Source of the DNA: Campylobacter sp. UBA1713
Lineage (GTDB): Bacteria > Campylobacterota > Campylobacteria > Campylobacterales > Campylobacteraceae
Assembly (NCBI GenBank): GCA_002317305.1
Contig: DCIZ01000042.1
Location: 1,883 to 8,014 of the forward strand
Length of the DNA stretch: 6,132 nucleotides
Direction: 5' to 3'
Shown: positions 1 through 6,113 of the stretch, piece after piece
Layout of the letters: each line of letters begins with the position of its first letter
Position numbering within the stretch: the stretch's first letter is position 1
Made by a program: the position numbers and the translations under genes
Notes under the pieces: model-generated
What the model was told of the DNA's origin: nothing
Databases searched by the model: none
What the model saw: the letters and a program-made list of their open reading frames with translations, nothing else

Positions 1-44
1 AACACTCCGCAAAAATCAAGCCAAAATGCTTTTCAGAGATGCCC
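1..44. mobile_element. Right end of a MITE/IS-like repeat element (partial copy)
   Basis: This stretch is homologous to the right end of the complete element at 3366-3535. Aligned with 3493-3535 it shows 39 identities in 43 columns, with four substitutions and one extra base here. It ends in GAGATGCCC, the complement of the terminal repeat GGGCATCTC. The rest of the element lies left of the window, so a full transposase-bearing copy or a short non-coding copy are both possible. The boundary at base 44 falls inside an open reading frame for a truncated protein. The four bases after it (ATGA) are not the TAAA that flanks the other two copies, and the other side is out of view. Confidence 0.75.
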
Positions 45-346
45 ATGAATTTAACAAAGAGTATTTTGGTCACGGCATGGCACATCGCTCGGTGGCTGAA
101 ATTCCTCTCGTTTTTTTAGTAAGCGAAAAATTCAAAAAACTTCACGGCGAGCTTTTTTTGCGAATCAAAAATGCTGCAAAAAAGCCTTTTGTAAGCGAAG
201 ATCTAGTGCATGTTTTGTGCGACTTGGCTGGAATTTCTGTAGCTGACTTTGACGAAACACGCGATGTTTTGAGCGAAAACTACAAACCAAAAAAGAGAAT
301 TTTTCTAGGCGAAGATTATGACAAAGTGTTGAAAAACAAATTTTAG
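26..346 (+). pseudogene. C-terminal fragment of a sulfatase-fold phosphoethanolamine transferase, cut by an insertion element
   Basis: The 106-residue frame resembles the extreme C-terminus of EptA/EptC/CptA-type phosphoethanolamine transferases. These inner-membrane enzymes have a periplasmic alkaline-phosphatase fold and decorate lipid A or LOS core. Visible family features are the YFGHG stretch (residues 13-17), the 'AEIPLVFLVSEKF' strand (24-36), the 'SEDLVHVLCDLAGI' helix (57-70) and a terminal 'KKRIFLGEDYDK'. The five N-terminal membrane helices, the catalytic threonine and the DHG metal-binding motif are absent, so it cannot be an active enzyme. The only ATG (base 26) and residues 1-6 come from the repeat element ending at base 44. 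The frame stays open to the window edge without a stop. I infer that insertion separated the gene from its 5' part, which could lie beyond the element. The family assignment is fairly likely; the exact subfamily is uncertain. Confidence 0.6.
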
Positions 347-387
347 ACAAAAGTAAAAAAGCATAAAAAAAAGAATGAAAATGGCAA

Positions 388-427
388 AGAATCTACAAAT
401 TCGATTTTTAGTAAATTTGTAGATTCT
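388..427. terminator. 14-bp perfect hairpin between convergent genes
   Basis: Bases 388-401 and 414-427 are exact reverse complements (core GAATCTACAAATT), with a 12-base loop. On the minus strand an eight-base T run (complement of 365-372) follows about 15 bases after the stem. That is too far for a textbook intrinsic terminator, but the hairpin may still help end the flpA operon transcript. Its place between convergent genes supports a termination role. Confidence 0.4.
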
Positions 428-433
428 ACACCC

Positions 434-467
434 CATTTTGCTTTCGCAAAATGTGCTTCTTTTTTTT
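434..467 (+). terminator. Probable rho-independent terminator after the transferase fragment
   Basis: An 8-bp stem, CATTTTGC (434-441) with GCAAAATG (446-453), closes a TTTC tetraloop and is followed by a T-rich tract that ends in eight consecutive Ts (460-467). The orientation suits the plus-strand gene ending at 346. The GC-poor stem and six-base spacing before the T run make it moderate in strength. Confidence 0.5.
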
Positions 468-525
468 GTGAAATTTTCGCGCCAGCGTCAAGCCAAATTT
501 GACTTTCGCGAAAATTCAAAAAAAA
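460..525. repeat. Imperfect inverted repeat with T8/A8 outer arms
   Basis: The left arm is T8, G, a three-base bulge, then AATTTTCGCG (472-481). The right arm is CGCGAAAATT (507-516), C, then A8 (518-525). A further GTCAA/TTGAC pair (487-491 with 499-503) lies in the loop. The whole folds as one hairpin immediately downstream of the flpA stop codon. It may act as a processing or termination structure for the minus-strand operon, or be a small palindromic repeat. Function cannot be decided from the sequence. Confidence 0.5.
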
Positions 526-527
526 CC

Positions 528-1727
528 TCACTTCACATCGATGCTAACCTGTTTTGACGGCTCGCTCTCTATCCCAAATTTATCCACACTCACCACGCTA
601 TATGAGTAACTCGCTCCTATTTGCACGCCAGTATCCCGAAAACTCTGCGACTTCACGCTCACATTTTGCGACCCAGCCTTGCTACTTTTCAGCAACTTAA
701 ACCTCACCACACGCTCATCGCTACTTGTCCACACAAGGCTCACGGCGTTATTTACCTGCGTTATAGAGACAAAAACAGGCGTTGCTGGCTTCGTCAAACT
801 CGCACCTTTGACATCTATGGTCTGCCGTTGCCCCTCCTGCTTGTCTTTATCGACCGCCGTTACTTTGTAACTCGCCTCCACGCCATCGTTCCCTACGTTG
901 TCCGTGTAGCTCGTCTGCTTTGTCGTATTGAGAAGTTTGTAACCAAAAGTAGAATCTTTGTAAACATTGTAGTGCGAAAAATCAGTCGCATTCACGCCAC
1001 TCCACGTTAGTTTTATCTTTTTTGGTAAATTTGTCGAAGCAGTCAAATTTGCAACCACAGGTGGCAAAGCCTTCGTCTGCCCGTTTACTATCTCGCTCGG
1101 ATTCGAAACGATTCCGTCAGTCGTTTTCGCCAAAATTCTATATCTAAAGTAGCTATTTTCTGGTAAATTTGAGTCTATAAACTCCACACTCAACCGCCCT
1201 TTCACCTCCGCCACTTTCTCCCATTTGTCGCCCTCAAGCCCATTTCGCTCTATCACGTAGCCGTTGACTCGGTAGTCGTTGTGCGGTCGCCACAGAATCT
1301 TAACACGCCCCGGTAGCCCTTTCACAGCCTGCACGAAATTTACAGAATTTATCACAGGCGCCGTTCGCACCGCCGTCTCCTTGCCCGCACCACTCAAAAC
1401 ACTCTTGTGGTAAGTCCGAAGCTGGTAAGTGTAAAGCGTGTCAGGCGAAAGCCCTGTGTCCACATAGTGCGTTGTAAAGCGGTCTTTTATCTTTGCGACC
1501 TCTTTATATTCGCCGCCCTCGCCCTTTCGGTAGAGGTAGTAGCCCTCGACATTTGCGTCATTTACCACGTCCCACTCAAACGCTATCTGTGTCATATCGC
1601 TAAGTGTCCGAAGCGAATTTATGGTCGGTAGCTTTATCTGCTCGTCAGAATTTACAAAATTTGCAGTCGTAGCACAACCACAAAAAACGGCAACCGCCAC
1701 AAACATAGCCAAAAAATTTTTTCTCAT
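528..1727 (-). CDS. flpA: FlpA-like fibronectin type III lipoprotein (surface adhesin)
   Basis: A 399-residue lipoprotein resembling Campylobacter FlpA, an outer-membrane adhesin that binds host fibronectin. The start chosen is ATG at 1727. It has AAAGGA seven bases upstream and gives a clean signal peptide (MRKNFLAMFVAVAVFCG) before the lipid-modified Cys18. A start at 1781 would overlap the upstream gene and bury the signal peptide. Four fibronectin type III-like repeats can be read, at about residues 33-122, 125-220, 223-311 and 316-399. Each has the typical core Trp and a late 'Y-x-Y-x-(V/L)' strand. Repeat 2 holds WRPHNDYRV (146-154), close to the WRPHPDFRV motif I recall as the fibronectin-binding site of C. 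jejuni FlpA. It is the last gene of the minus-strand operon, 26 bases after the pseudouridine synthase. Family assignment is strong; actual fibronectin binding is an inference. Confidence 0.85.
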   Translation of the reverse strand: MRKNFLAMFVAVAVFCGCATTANFVNSDEQIKLPTINSLRTLSDMTQIAFEWDVVNDANVEGYYLYRKGEGGEYKEVAKIKDRFTTHYVDTGLSPDTLYTYQLRTYHKSVLSGAGKETAVRTAPVINSVNFVQAVKGLPGRVKILWRPHNDYRVNGYVIERNGLEGDKWEKVAEVKGRLSVEFIDSNLPENSYFRYRILAKTTDGIVSNPSEIVNGQTKALPPVVANLTASTNLPKKIKLTWSGVNATDFSHYNVYKDSTFGYKLLNTTKQTSYTDNVGNDGVEASYKVTAVDKDKQEGQRQTIDVKGASLTKPATPVFVSITQVNNAVSLVWTSSDERVVRFKLLKSSKAGSQNVSVKSQSFRDTGVQIGASYSYSVVSVDKFGIESEPSKQVSIDVK

Positions 1728-1734
1728 TATTTTT

Positions 1735-1740
1735 TCCTTT
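1735..1740 (-). promoter_or_regulatory. Ribosome binding site that fixes the flpA start
   Basis: On the minus strand this reads AAAGGA, seven bases before ATG 1727. It supports the shorter lipoprotein start over the longer in-frame ATG at 1781. Confidence 0.7.
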
Positions 1741-1753
1741 TTCAAAATATCAC

Positions 1754-2788
1754 TTACACAAATTTTTTCCACCTCTCGCACGTGTCAAAAAATGAAAACA
1801 CTTCGTCATTTTCAAATTTAATCTCGCCAAATTCATACGGAATTTTTGAACGAAAACATAGCATTTCGCCACCTTTTGGGTGTTTTAAGTAGAGCAAAAA
1901 TGCATGCAAAAAGACACGTCCTACACTTCTGCCTTTGTAGCCATAGGTCTCATCGCCCAAAATGTGCCGCCCCACAGAAGCCAAATGCGCCCGAATTTGA
2001 TGCGTCCGTCCAGTAAAAAGTTTTGCAAAAACTAAATTTAAGTCGCTCGAAAATTTCAAATTTTCGTTTTTTTGAGAAACATCGCCACCAAATTCGCCGC
2101 CGAATTCACCACCAAAAACCAGCGGAAAAAACGCCGTCTTTGCCTCTTTGAACCCAGTAGGCAAATTTGCACTCTTTACGCCTACACCACGCCCCACAAG
2201 CGCCATTCGCCTCACACGCTGAGTTACATGCCTGCCTATAGCTCGTTCCACCACACACGCCTCTTTTAGCTGTGCATCTAGCGCCATCACATAAATTCGC
2301 CCCATCGTTTTTGCCTGTAACTGAAAACTCAAATTTTCGTGAGATTTGTTGTTTTTGGCTACAACCATCACGCCAGATGTCCCACGGTCCAGCCTATGAA
2401 CTATCCCGTGTCGCTCCTCGCCTGCAAGTGTCGAAAGCCGTGTCCCACGCTCTTTGAGCCAATCAACCAAAGTCGCCTCACGCACGCCCGGCGCTGCATG
2501 CACGACAAGCTCACACGGCTTGTCTAACACCAAAATTTCATCGTCCTCGTAGATGACCTCCACGTCAAAATCCACCGCAAATTCGCTTTTTGAGCGCTCC
2601 GCCTCCAAAGGCATAAACGCGATGGCATCGCCTACCGCCACGCCAAAAGATGCCTTTTTCACACACGCCCCATTTACAAAAACGCCGCCTTTTTTTACGA
2701 GCTCCGCCACCTGCGAACGACTACTCTCCACAAGAGACGCCAAAACAGCATCGACTCGCCCGCTACTTTTTGCAAAAACAGACTCCAT
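1754..2788 (-). CDS. RluA/RluD-family 23S rRNA pseudouridine synthase
   Basis: A 344-residue cytoplasmic enzyme that converts specific rRNA uridines to pseudouridine. An S4 RNA-binding domain occupies about residues 8-58. The catalytic domain follows, with motif I 'LDKPCELVVH' (88-97) and motif II HRLDRGTSG (131-139), where Asp134 is the expected catalytic aspartate. The 'FTGRTHQIRAHL' motif is at 258-269 and 'HILGDETYG' at 275-283. The N-terminal S4 domain points to the RluD/RluC branch. I cannot say which uridines are modified, so no symbol is given. Between the catalytic strands there is a low-complexity insert with FGGE-FGGE-FGGD (225-236). ATG 2788 has GAGG six bases upstream, lying inside the last codons of the SCO1-like gene, so translation is probably coupled. 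The flpA gene lies 26 bases downstream. Confidence 0.9.
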   Translation of the reverse strand: MESVFAKSSGRVDAVLASLVESSRSQVAELVKKGGVFVNGACVKKASFGVAVGDAIAFMPLEAERSKSEFAVDFDVEVIYEDDEILVLDKPCELVVHAAPGVREATLVDWLKERGTRLSTLAGEERHGIVHRLDRGTSGVMVVAKNNKSHENLSFQLQAKTMGRIYVMALDAQLKEACVVERAIGRHVTQRVRRMALVGRGVGVKSANLPTGFKEAKTAFFPLVFGGEFGGEFGGDVSQKNENLKFSSDLNLVFAKLFTGRTHQIRAHLASVGRHILGDETYGYKGRSVGRVFLHAFLLYLKHPKGGEMLCFRSKIPYEFGEIKFENDEVFSFFDTCERWKKFV

Positions 2789-2791
2789 ACT

Positions 2792-3340
2792 TCACCTCAA
2801 CATCTCTTTAAGTTTTGTCGCCACCTCTTCATAGACGAGGTTGCTTACTTCACCTACCAAAACACCCGCCTTGTCAAAAATGTAAATGCTACTGCTGTGC
2901 GCCATCGTGTAACCAAGAACCGAATTTTGTAACGCCACTTTTTCATACTTTACGCCCAGCACTTTTGCCACACGAGCAAGCTCAATAGGCGTAAATTTGA
3001 CTGCGACTGAATTTTTATAAAAATATTTTGCAAATTCGTCACTGCTTTTCACATCGTCTGCTTCGTCTACAGAGACAAAAATCACCTTTACATCTTCACG
3101 CCCCAGCCTACGCAAAACCTCGCCCACAAGCGAAAGAGAGGTCGGACAAACGTCAGGGCAACTCGTGTAACCAAAGTAAAAAATGAGATTTTCACCGCGA
3201 AACGAAGCCAAATTCACACGCCCGTTTATGCTCTCGCCGCTAAATTCCAGCCCTTTTTCTCTCTCAAAAAAAGCAAGCGTGCCAAAAAACGCACCAAAAA
3301 ACAAAACCGCCAAAACCACGCTAAACCAAATTTTTCTCAC
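2792..3340 (-). CDS. SCO1/SenC/PrrC-family copper chaperone
   Basis: A 182-residue periplasmic, membrane-anchored thioredoxin-fold protein that delivers copper during cytochrome c oxidase assembly. One hydrophobic segment (about residues 4-24) serves as an uncleaved anchor or signal. The copper site is clear: 'GYTSCPDVCP' with Cys61 and Cys65 (CxxxC), plus the distant His148 in 'YTMAHSSSIYIFD'. The start is GTG at 3338-3340. TAAGG lies nine bases upstream and no better ATG precedes it. The stop is three bases before the pseudouridine synthase start, so the two are co-transcribed and probably translationally coupled. Campylobacters respire with cbb3-type oxidase, which lacks a CuA centre, so the likely client is the CuB site of the catalytic subunit or a redox role. 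That last step is an inference. The element at 3366-3535 sits directly upstream. Confidence 0.88.
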   Translation of the reverse strand: MRKIWFSVVLAVLFFGAFFGTLAFFEREKGLEFSGESINGRVNLASFRGENLIFYFGYTSCPDVCPTSLSLVGEVLRRLGREDVKVIFVSVDEADDVKSSDEFAKYFYKNSVAVKFTPIELARVAKVLGVKYEKVALQNSVLGYTMAHSSSIYIFDKAGVLVGEVSNLVYEEVATKLKEMLR

Positions 3341-3365
3341 TTAAATTTACCTTAATTAGAGTAAA

Positions 3366-3535
3366 GGGCATCTCTAAAAACCATTTAAACTGAATTTGTA
3401 GCTTGCTTTTTCGTTTGTTTTTTCGCTTTTTTGCCTTAAAACTCGTCAAATACGCCAGTATTATCATCGTTTTAAAACAAAAAAATCACTAAAACACTCT
3501 GAAAAATCAAGCCAAACTGGTTTTTAGAGATGCCC
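3366..3535. mobile_element. Complete 170-bp MITE-like element with 18-bp perfect terminal inverted repeats
   Basis: The ends are exact 18-base inverted repeats, GGGCATCTCTAAAAACCA at 3366-3383 and its complement at 3518-3535. Weaker similarity continues inward for about 15 more bases. The direct repeat TAAA at 3362-3365 and 3536-3539 is the probable target duplication. No plausible coding frame lies inside, so this is a non-autonomous element. The window edges (1-44 and 6114-6132) carry ends of related copies. The terminal sequence and 4-bp AT-rich duplication resemble IS5-type elements, but I cannot identify the parent transposase from this window. Confidence 0.8.
3460..3465 (-). promoter_or_regulatory. 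Candidate -10 box inside the MITE, directed at the sco1 operon
   Basis: On the minus strand this reads GATAAT (five of six matches to TATAAT). It is preceded by T-rich sequence of the kind that replaces a -35 box in Campylobacter sigma70 promoters. A transcript from here would begin about 110 bases upstream of the GTG at 3340. It is a weak single-motif prediction. Confidence 0.25.
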
Positions 3536-3536
3536 T

Positions 3537-3554
3537 AAAAAGCTAACGCTTTTT
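3537..3554. terminator. Small terminator-like hairpin, AAAAAGC/GCTTTTT
   Basis: AAAAAGC (3537-3543) pairs perfectly with GCTTTTT (3548-3554) around TAAC. On the minus strand it ends in a run of Ts, as expected of an intrinsic terminator for the histidinol-phosphatase gene, though it lies about 140 bases past that stop. Its A/T arm overlaps the TAAA duplication of the adjacent MITE, so the element inserted at the T-tract. Confidence 0.45.
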
Positions 3555-3557
3555 TGA

Positions 3558-3610
3558 GCCTCCGCCCAAATTCTCTTTTCACTTCGTTCAAATAGAATTT
3601 GGGCGGAGGC
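3558..3610. repeat. Perfect 17-bp GC-rich inverted repeat
   Basis: GCCTCCGCCCAAATTCT (3558-3574) is exactly complementary to 3594-3610, leaving a 19-base loop. The stem is much more GC-rich than its surroundings. It lies in non-coding DNA downstream of the minus-strand histidinol-phosphatase gene. It could be a stable transcript 3' end or an extragenic palindromic repeat present elsewhere in the genome. Confidence 0.65.
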
Positions 3611-3612
3611 GT

Positions 3613-3648
3613 GGGGGAACGGGGGCTTTGCCCCTGCGACCCCTTTTT
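3613..3648 (+). repeat. Nested G-run/C-run hairpin followed by T5
   Basis: An outer pairing of G5 (3613-3617) with C4 (3640-3643) encloses GGGGC-TTT-GCCCC (3622-3634), and five Ts follow. It has the shape of a plus-strand intrinsic terminator, yet no plus-strand gene reads into it. Together with the adjacent 17-bp palindrome it looks like one GC-rich repeat unit of about 90 bases. Confidence 0.5.
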
Positions 3649-3694
3649 GCTCGCAAACAAGCATCAACACAAGTCAAATTTAACGCACAAAAAT

Positions 3695-4477
3695 TCACTC
3701 TAGTGGCTTAAACAACATCTCTTTTTTCACAAAATACGCCACTTTCGTGTAGCCAAATTCACGCGCCTTTGCCACCGCCTTTTCGTAGTTCGCCCCCACG
3801 TGTTCTGGCGCGTGCGCATCGCTAGAGATGGTGATGGGCACATCTTTTTCTGCCAAAAGCTCCAAAATCTCATCGCACGGATAGAGCTCATTGCACGGCT
3901 TTCGGTAGCCAGCGGTGTTTAACTCGACTACCATTTTTGCTTTTTTAATGGCGTCTACAGCAGGTGCTGCTAGTTTTTTGATGTCTACAGTCGGACGATG
4001 GTTAAAGAGCTTTAAAAGATCCATGTGCCCCACTATGTTAAACCGCCCCATCTTCGCACTCGCTGCCACCGCCTCGTAGTAGTCGCCCCAAAGTTTATTT
4101 ATGTCGTGGTTTGCAAATTCGCCTATATATTCTGGATTGTCAAAGCCCCAGTTGTTTAGAAAGTGCACCGAGCCTATTAGGTAGTCTGTGTCCGCCTCAA
4201 AAACTCTGTCGTCCATAAAACCTGTTAAAAAGTCCATCTCATATGCAAAAAGCACCTCCATTCGCCCCGCAAATTCGCTTTTTACCGCCTCGACCATCTC
4301 TTTGTAACGCACCATCTCGTCAAATTTCATGCGATAAAGCGTGTCGTGGTTCATAGGCGCGTGGTCGCTAAAACCATACACCTCGCACCCTTTTTCAAAC
4401 GCTGCTGTGGCATATGCCAAAGGCTCGCCGACTGCGTGGTTGCAAAGTGGCGTGTGGTTGTGAAGATCTACTATCAT
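3695..4477 (-). CDS. PHP-type histidinol-phosphatase (HisJ/HisK family)
   Basis: A 260-residue cytoplasmic metallo-phosphatase of the polymerase and histidinol phosphatase (PHP) superfamily. It is predicted to dephosphorylate L-histidinol phosphate in histidine biosynthesis. The metal-binding motifs appear in order: DLHNHT with His6 and His8, then CNHA (His14), FSDHAP (Asp38, His39), 'AYEMDF' (Glu80), GSVHF (His105), GHMDLLK (His151, Asp153) and SSDAHAPE (Asp220, His222). The length matches single-domain HisJ/HisK proteins of about 260-280 residues. ATG 4477 has AAGGA six to seven bases upstream. It is divergent from the amino acid transporter pair and appears to be transcribed alone; the downstream sco1 operon is separated by hairpins and a MITE. 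No other his genes are in view, so related PHP phosphoesterase activities cannot be excluded. The family call is firm, the exact substrate less so. Confidence 0.8.
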   Translation of the reverse strand: MIVDLHNHTPLCNHAVGEPLAYATAAFEKGCEVYGFSDHAPMNHDTLYRMKFDEMVRYKEMVEAVKSEFAGRMEVLFAYEMDFLTGFMDDRVFEADTDYLIGSVHFLNNWGFDNPEYIGEFANHDINKLWGDYYEAVAASAKMGRFNIVGHMDLLKLFNHRPTVDIKKLAAPAVDAIKKAKMVVELNTAGYRKPCNELYPCDEILELLAEKDVPITISSDAHAPEHVGANYEKAVAKAREFGYTKVAYFVKKEMLFKPLE

Positions 4478-4579
4478 TTTTGTCCTTTATGTTTTGTTTT
4501 GAAAACTCGCAATGGGGCTATTTTAACATTATGAAGTTAAAAATTCGCTTGGATTCAGAAATTTTCTGCAAAATTTTAT

Positions 4580-4607
4580 TTGAAATTAATGAATATTAAA
4601 CTATAAT
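4580..4607 (+). promoter_or_regulatory. Sigma70-type promoter of the amino acid ABC operon
   Basis: A TTGAAA -35-like hexamer (4580-4585), a 16-base spacer and a perfect TATAAT (4602-4607) lie in very AT-rich sequence. Transcription would start near 4614, giving a leader of about 32 bases before GTG 4646. Confidence 0.7.
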
Positions 4608-4633
4608 CCAAAGTTTTATCTTTCATCTTAACA

Positions 4634-4638
4634 TGAGG
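4634..4638 (+). promoter_or_regulatory. Ribosome binding site that fixes the permease start
   Basis: TGAGG lies seven bases before GTG 4646. The in-frame TTG at 4640 would be one base from this site and is therefore unlikely to be the start. Confidence 0.65.
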
Positions 4639-4645
4639 TTTGGCA

Positions 4646-5362
4646 GTGAAAAAATTCTCTCTCGAAGGGTTTTTTAAAACCCTCTTTCCACTCGTTTTGA
4701 TAGTAGTCGGTGTAACGCTCACCTACCCGTCTGCCATAAGCGAACACCAGCAAAACGCCTACGTGGAGTCCTACTTACGCACGCTTGGCTTGACACTCGG
4801 CGGCATTTCGCTCGGCGTTGTGCTTGGGTTTTTTTTGGCATTTGTCAAATTTGCAAAAAACAAATTTGTAAATTTCATCATTGACGAATATATAGACATC
4901 ATTCGTGGCACGCCCGTCCTTATTCAGCTCATGATTTTTGCTTTTGTCATCATGGTACATCAAGAGAGCTTTCTAGCTGCCATTGTCGCACTCGGGCTAA
5001 ACAGCTCAGCTTATGTGGCAGAGATAGTCAGAAGTGGCATCGCTAGCGTTGACAGAGGGCAGATGGAGGCGGCGCGTGCGATGGGGCTAAACTACACACA
5101 GTCCATGCGTGAGATAGTCTTTCCACAAGCCATAAAAAACATTTTGCCCGCACTTGCAAACGAATTTATTAGCCTCTTTAAAGAGACTTCTGTCGTGGGA
5201 ATGATAGGGCTTTTTGACCTAACTATGCAAAGCAAAAGTCTCCAAGCCGCACTCTACACGCCACAACCCATTCTCTTTGCGGGCGTTATCTACTACGCGA
5301 GTGTCAAATTTTTCTCGTTTTTGGTGCAAATTTTAGAGAGGAGGCTAAACAGAAATGACTGA
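4646..5362 (+). CDS. Polar amino acid ABC transporter permease (HisM/GlnP family)
   Basis: A 238-residue inner-membrane permease for polar amino acid uptake (type I ABC importer, His/Glu/Gln/Arg/cystine group). Hydrophobic segments lie near residues 10-27, 46-68, 91-104, 109-128 and 208-229. The family marker '[11 protein letters not shown]' is at 85-95. The EAA coupling loop '[26 protein letters not shown]' region (about 138-163) docks on the ATPase. The C-terminal '[12 protein letters not shown]' is also typical. GTG 4646 was chosen because TGAGG lies seven bases upstream. The gene overlaps the ATPase gene by eight bases, so the pair is translationally coupled. No periplasmic substrate-binding protein gene is present in the window, so the substrate cannot be named. 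Confidence 0.88.
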   Translation: MKKFSLEGFFKTLFPLVLIVVGVTLTYPSAISEHQQNAYVESYLRTLGLTLGGISLGVVLGFFLAFVKFAKNKFVNFIIDEYIDIIRGTPVLIQLMIFAFVIMVHQESFLAAIVALGLNSSAYVAEIVRSGIASVDRGQMEAARAMGLNYTQSMREIVFPQAIKNILPALANEFISLFKETSVVGMIGLFDLTMQSKSLQAALYTPQPILFAGVIYYASVKFFSFLVQILERRLNRND

Positions 5363-6095
5363 GATGATTTTAGTTAAAAATTTAGTAAAAAGCTACGGCG
5401 ATTTACAAGTCTTAAAAGGTGTCAGCACGGAGATAAAAAAAGGCGAAGTGGTGGCAGTCATAGGACCTAGCGGTGGCGGAAAGAGCACATTTTTGCGTTG
5501 TCTAAATTTGCTAGAAAGCCCTACAAGTGGCGAGATCTTTGTAGGTGGCAAAAACATACTTGACCCAAAGGCAGACATAAACAAAATCCGCCAAAAAGTG
5601 AGCATGGTTTTTCAACACTTTAACCTTTTTGCAAACAAAAGCGTGCTAGAAAACCTAACTCTCGTGCCTGTAAAAACTGGACTTTACACGCTAGCGGAGG
5701 CAAAAGAACGCGCCTTTGAACTACTAAAAAAAGTCGGACTTTCAGACAAAGAGGGCTACTTTCCGCACAAGCTTAGTGGCGGACAAAAGCAGCGCATCGC
5801 TATAGCTAGAAGCCTTGCTATGAATCCAGACGTGATTCTCTTTGACGAGCCGACAAGTGCGCTAGATCCTGAGATGATAGGCGAAGTTTTAGCCATCATG
5901 AAAGAGGTAGCAAGCGATGGCATGACGATGGTAGTCGTTACGCATGAGATGGGTTTTGCAAAAAACATAGCAAACCGAATTTTGTTTATGGACGGCGGAG
6001 TCGTGAGTGTAGACGGCACGCCCGGCGAGGTTTTTGGCGGAGTGCTGAAAAACGAGCGAATGAGTGAATTTTTAAACAAAGTGCTAAATCATTAA
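5355..6095 (+). CDS. Polar amino acid ABC transporter ATP-binding protein (GlnQ/HisP family)
   Basis: A 246-residue cytoplasmic ATPase that powers the permease encoded just upstream. All motifs are intact: Walker [10 protein letters not shown] (37-45), Q-loop Gln87 in 'VFQHFNLF', signature LSGGQKQR (140-147), Walker B 'ILFDEP' with Glu165, D-loop SALD (168-171) and switch His197 in 'VTHEMGFA'. The length is normal for single-domain GlnQ-type proteins of 240-250 residues. ATG 5355 overlaps the permease stop as ATGACTGA. AGGAGG about ten bases upstream lies inside the permease gene. A second ATG at 5364 would be too far from that site. A copy of the repeat element begins 18 bases after the stop and no clear terminator hairpin intervenes. 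Confidence 0.92.
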   Translation: MTEMILVKNLVKSYGDLQVLKGVSTEIKKGEVVAVIGPSGGGKSTFLRCLNLLESPTSGEIFVGGKNILDPKADINKIRQKVSMVFQHFNLFANKSVLENLTLVPVKTGLYTLAEAKERAFELLKKVGLSDKEGYFPHKLSGGQKQRIAIARSLAMNPDVILFDEPTSALDPEMIGEVLAIMKEVASDGMTMVVVTHEMGFAKNIANRILFMDGGVVSVDGTPGEVFGGVLKNERMSEFLNKVLNH

Positions 6096-6113
6096 AAAAC
6101 CAAATTTATTAAA

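Larger units (their letters stand above)
4478..4645. other. Divergent intergenic promoter region
   Basis: These 168 bases separate the histidinol-phosphatase gene from the ABC transporter operon. The rightward promoter is well formed and is given separately. Leftward, only weak -10-like words are visible (minus-strand TAAAAT at 4520-4525 and CATAAT nearby), with no convincing -35 box. I saw no clear operator palindrome or riboswitch. Confidence 0.5.

Noticed and set aside
343..531. 62-residue minus-strand reading frame between the transferase fragment and flpA
   Set aside because: It is made almost entirely of the hairpin sequences and homopolymer runs, giving F- and K-rich low-complexity protein with no recognisable domain.
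621..1010. 129-residue plus-strand reading frame
   Set aside because: It is antisense to the FnIII repeats of flpA, has no family features and is explained by that gene's codon pattern.
1728..1781. 18-residue N-terminal extension of FlpA from ATG 1781
   Set aside because: It would overlap the upstream gene and place charged residues ahead of a lipoprotein signal; ATG 1727 has a good ribosome binding site and a clean signal peptide.
3366..3650. CRISPR array or riboswitch in the gene-free stretch
   Set aside because: There are no regularly spaced direct repeats. The structure is explained by inverted termini and palindromes, and no known riboswitch core was recognised.
4640..4645. TTG start for the permease
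   Set aside because: The ribosome binding site at 4634-4638 would be only one base away; GTG 4646 has proper spacing.
5756..6079. 107-residue minus-strand reading frame
   Set aside because: It is antisense to the ABC ATPase, whose motifs are all intact in the plus frame.
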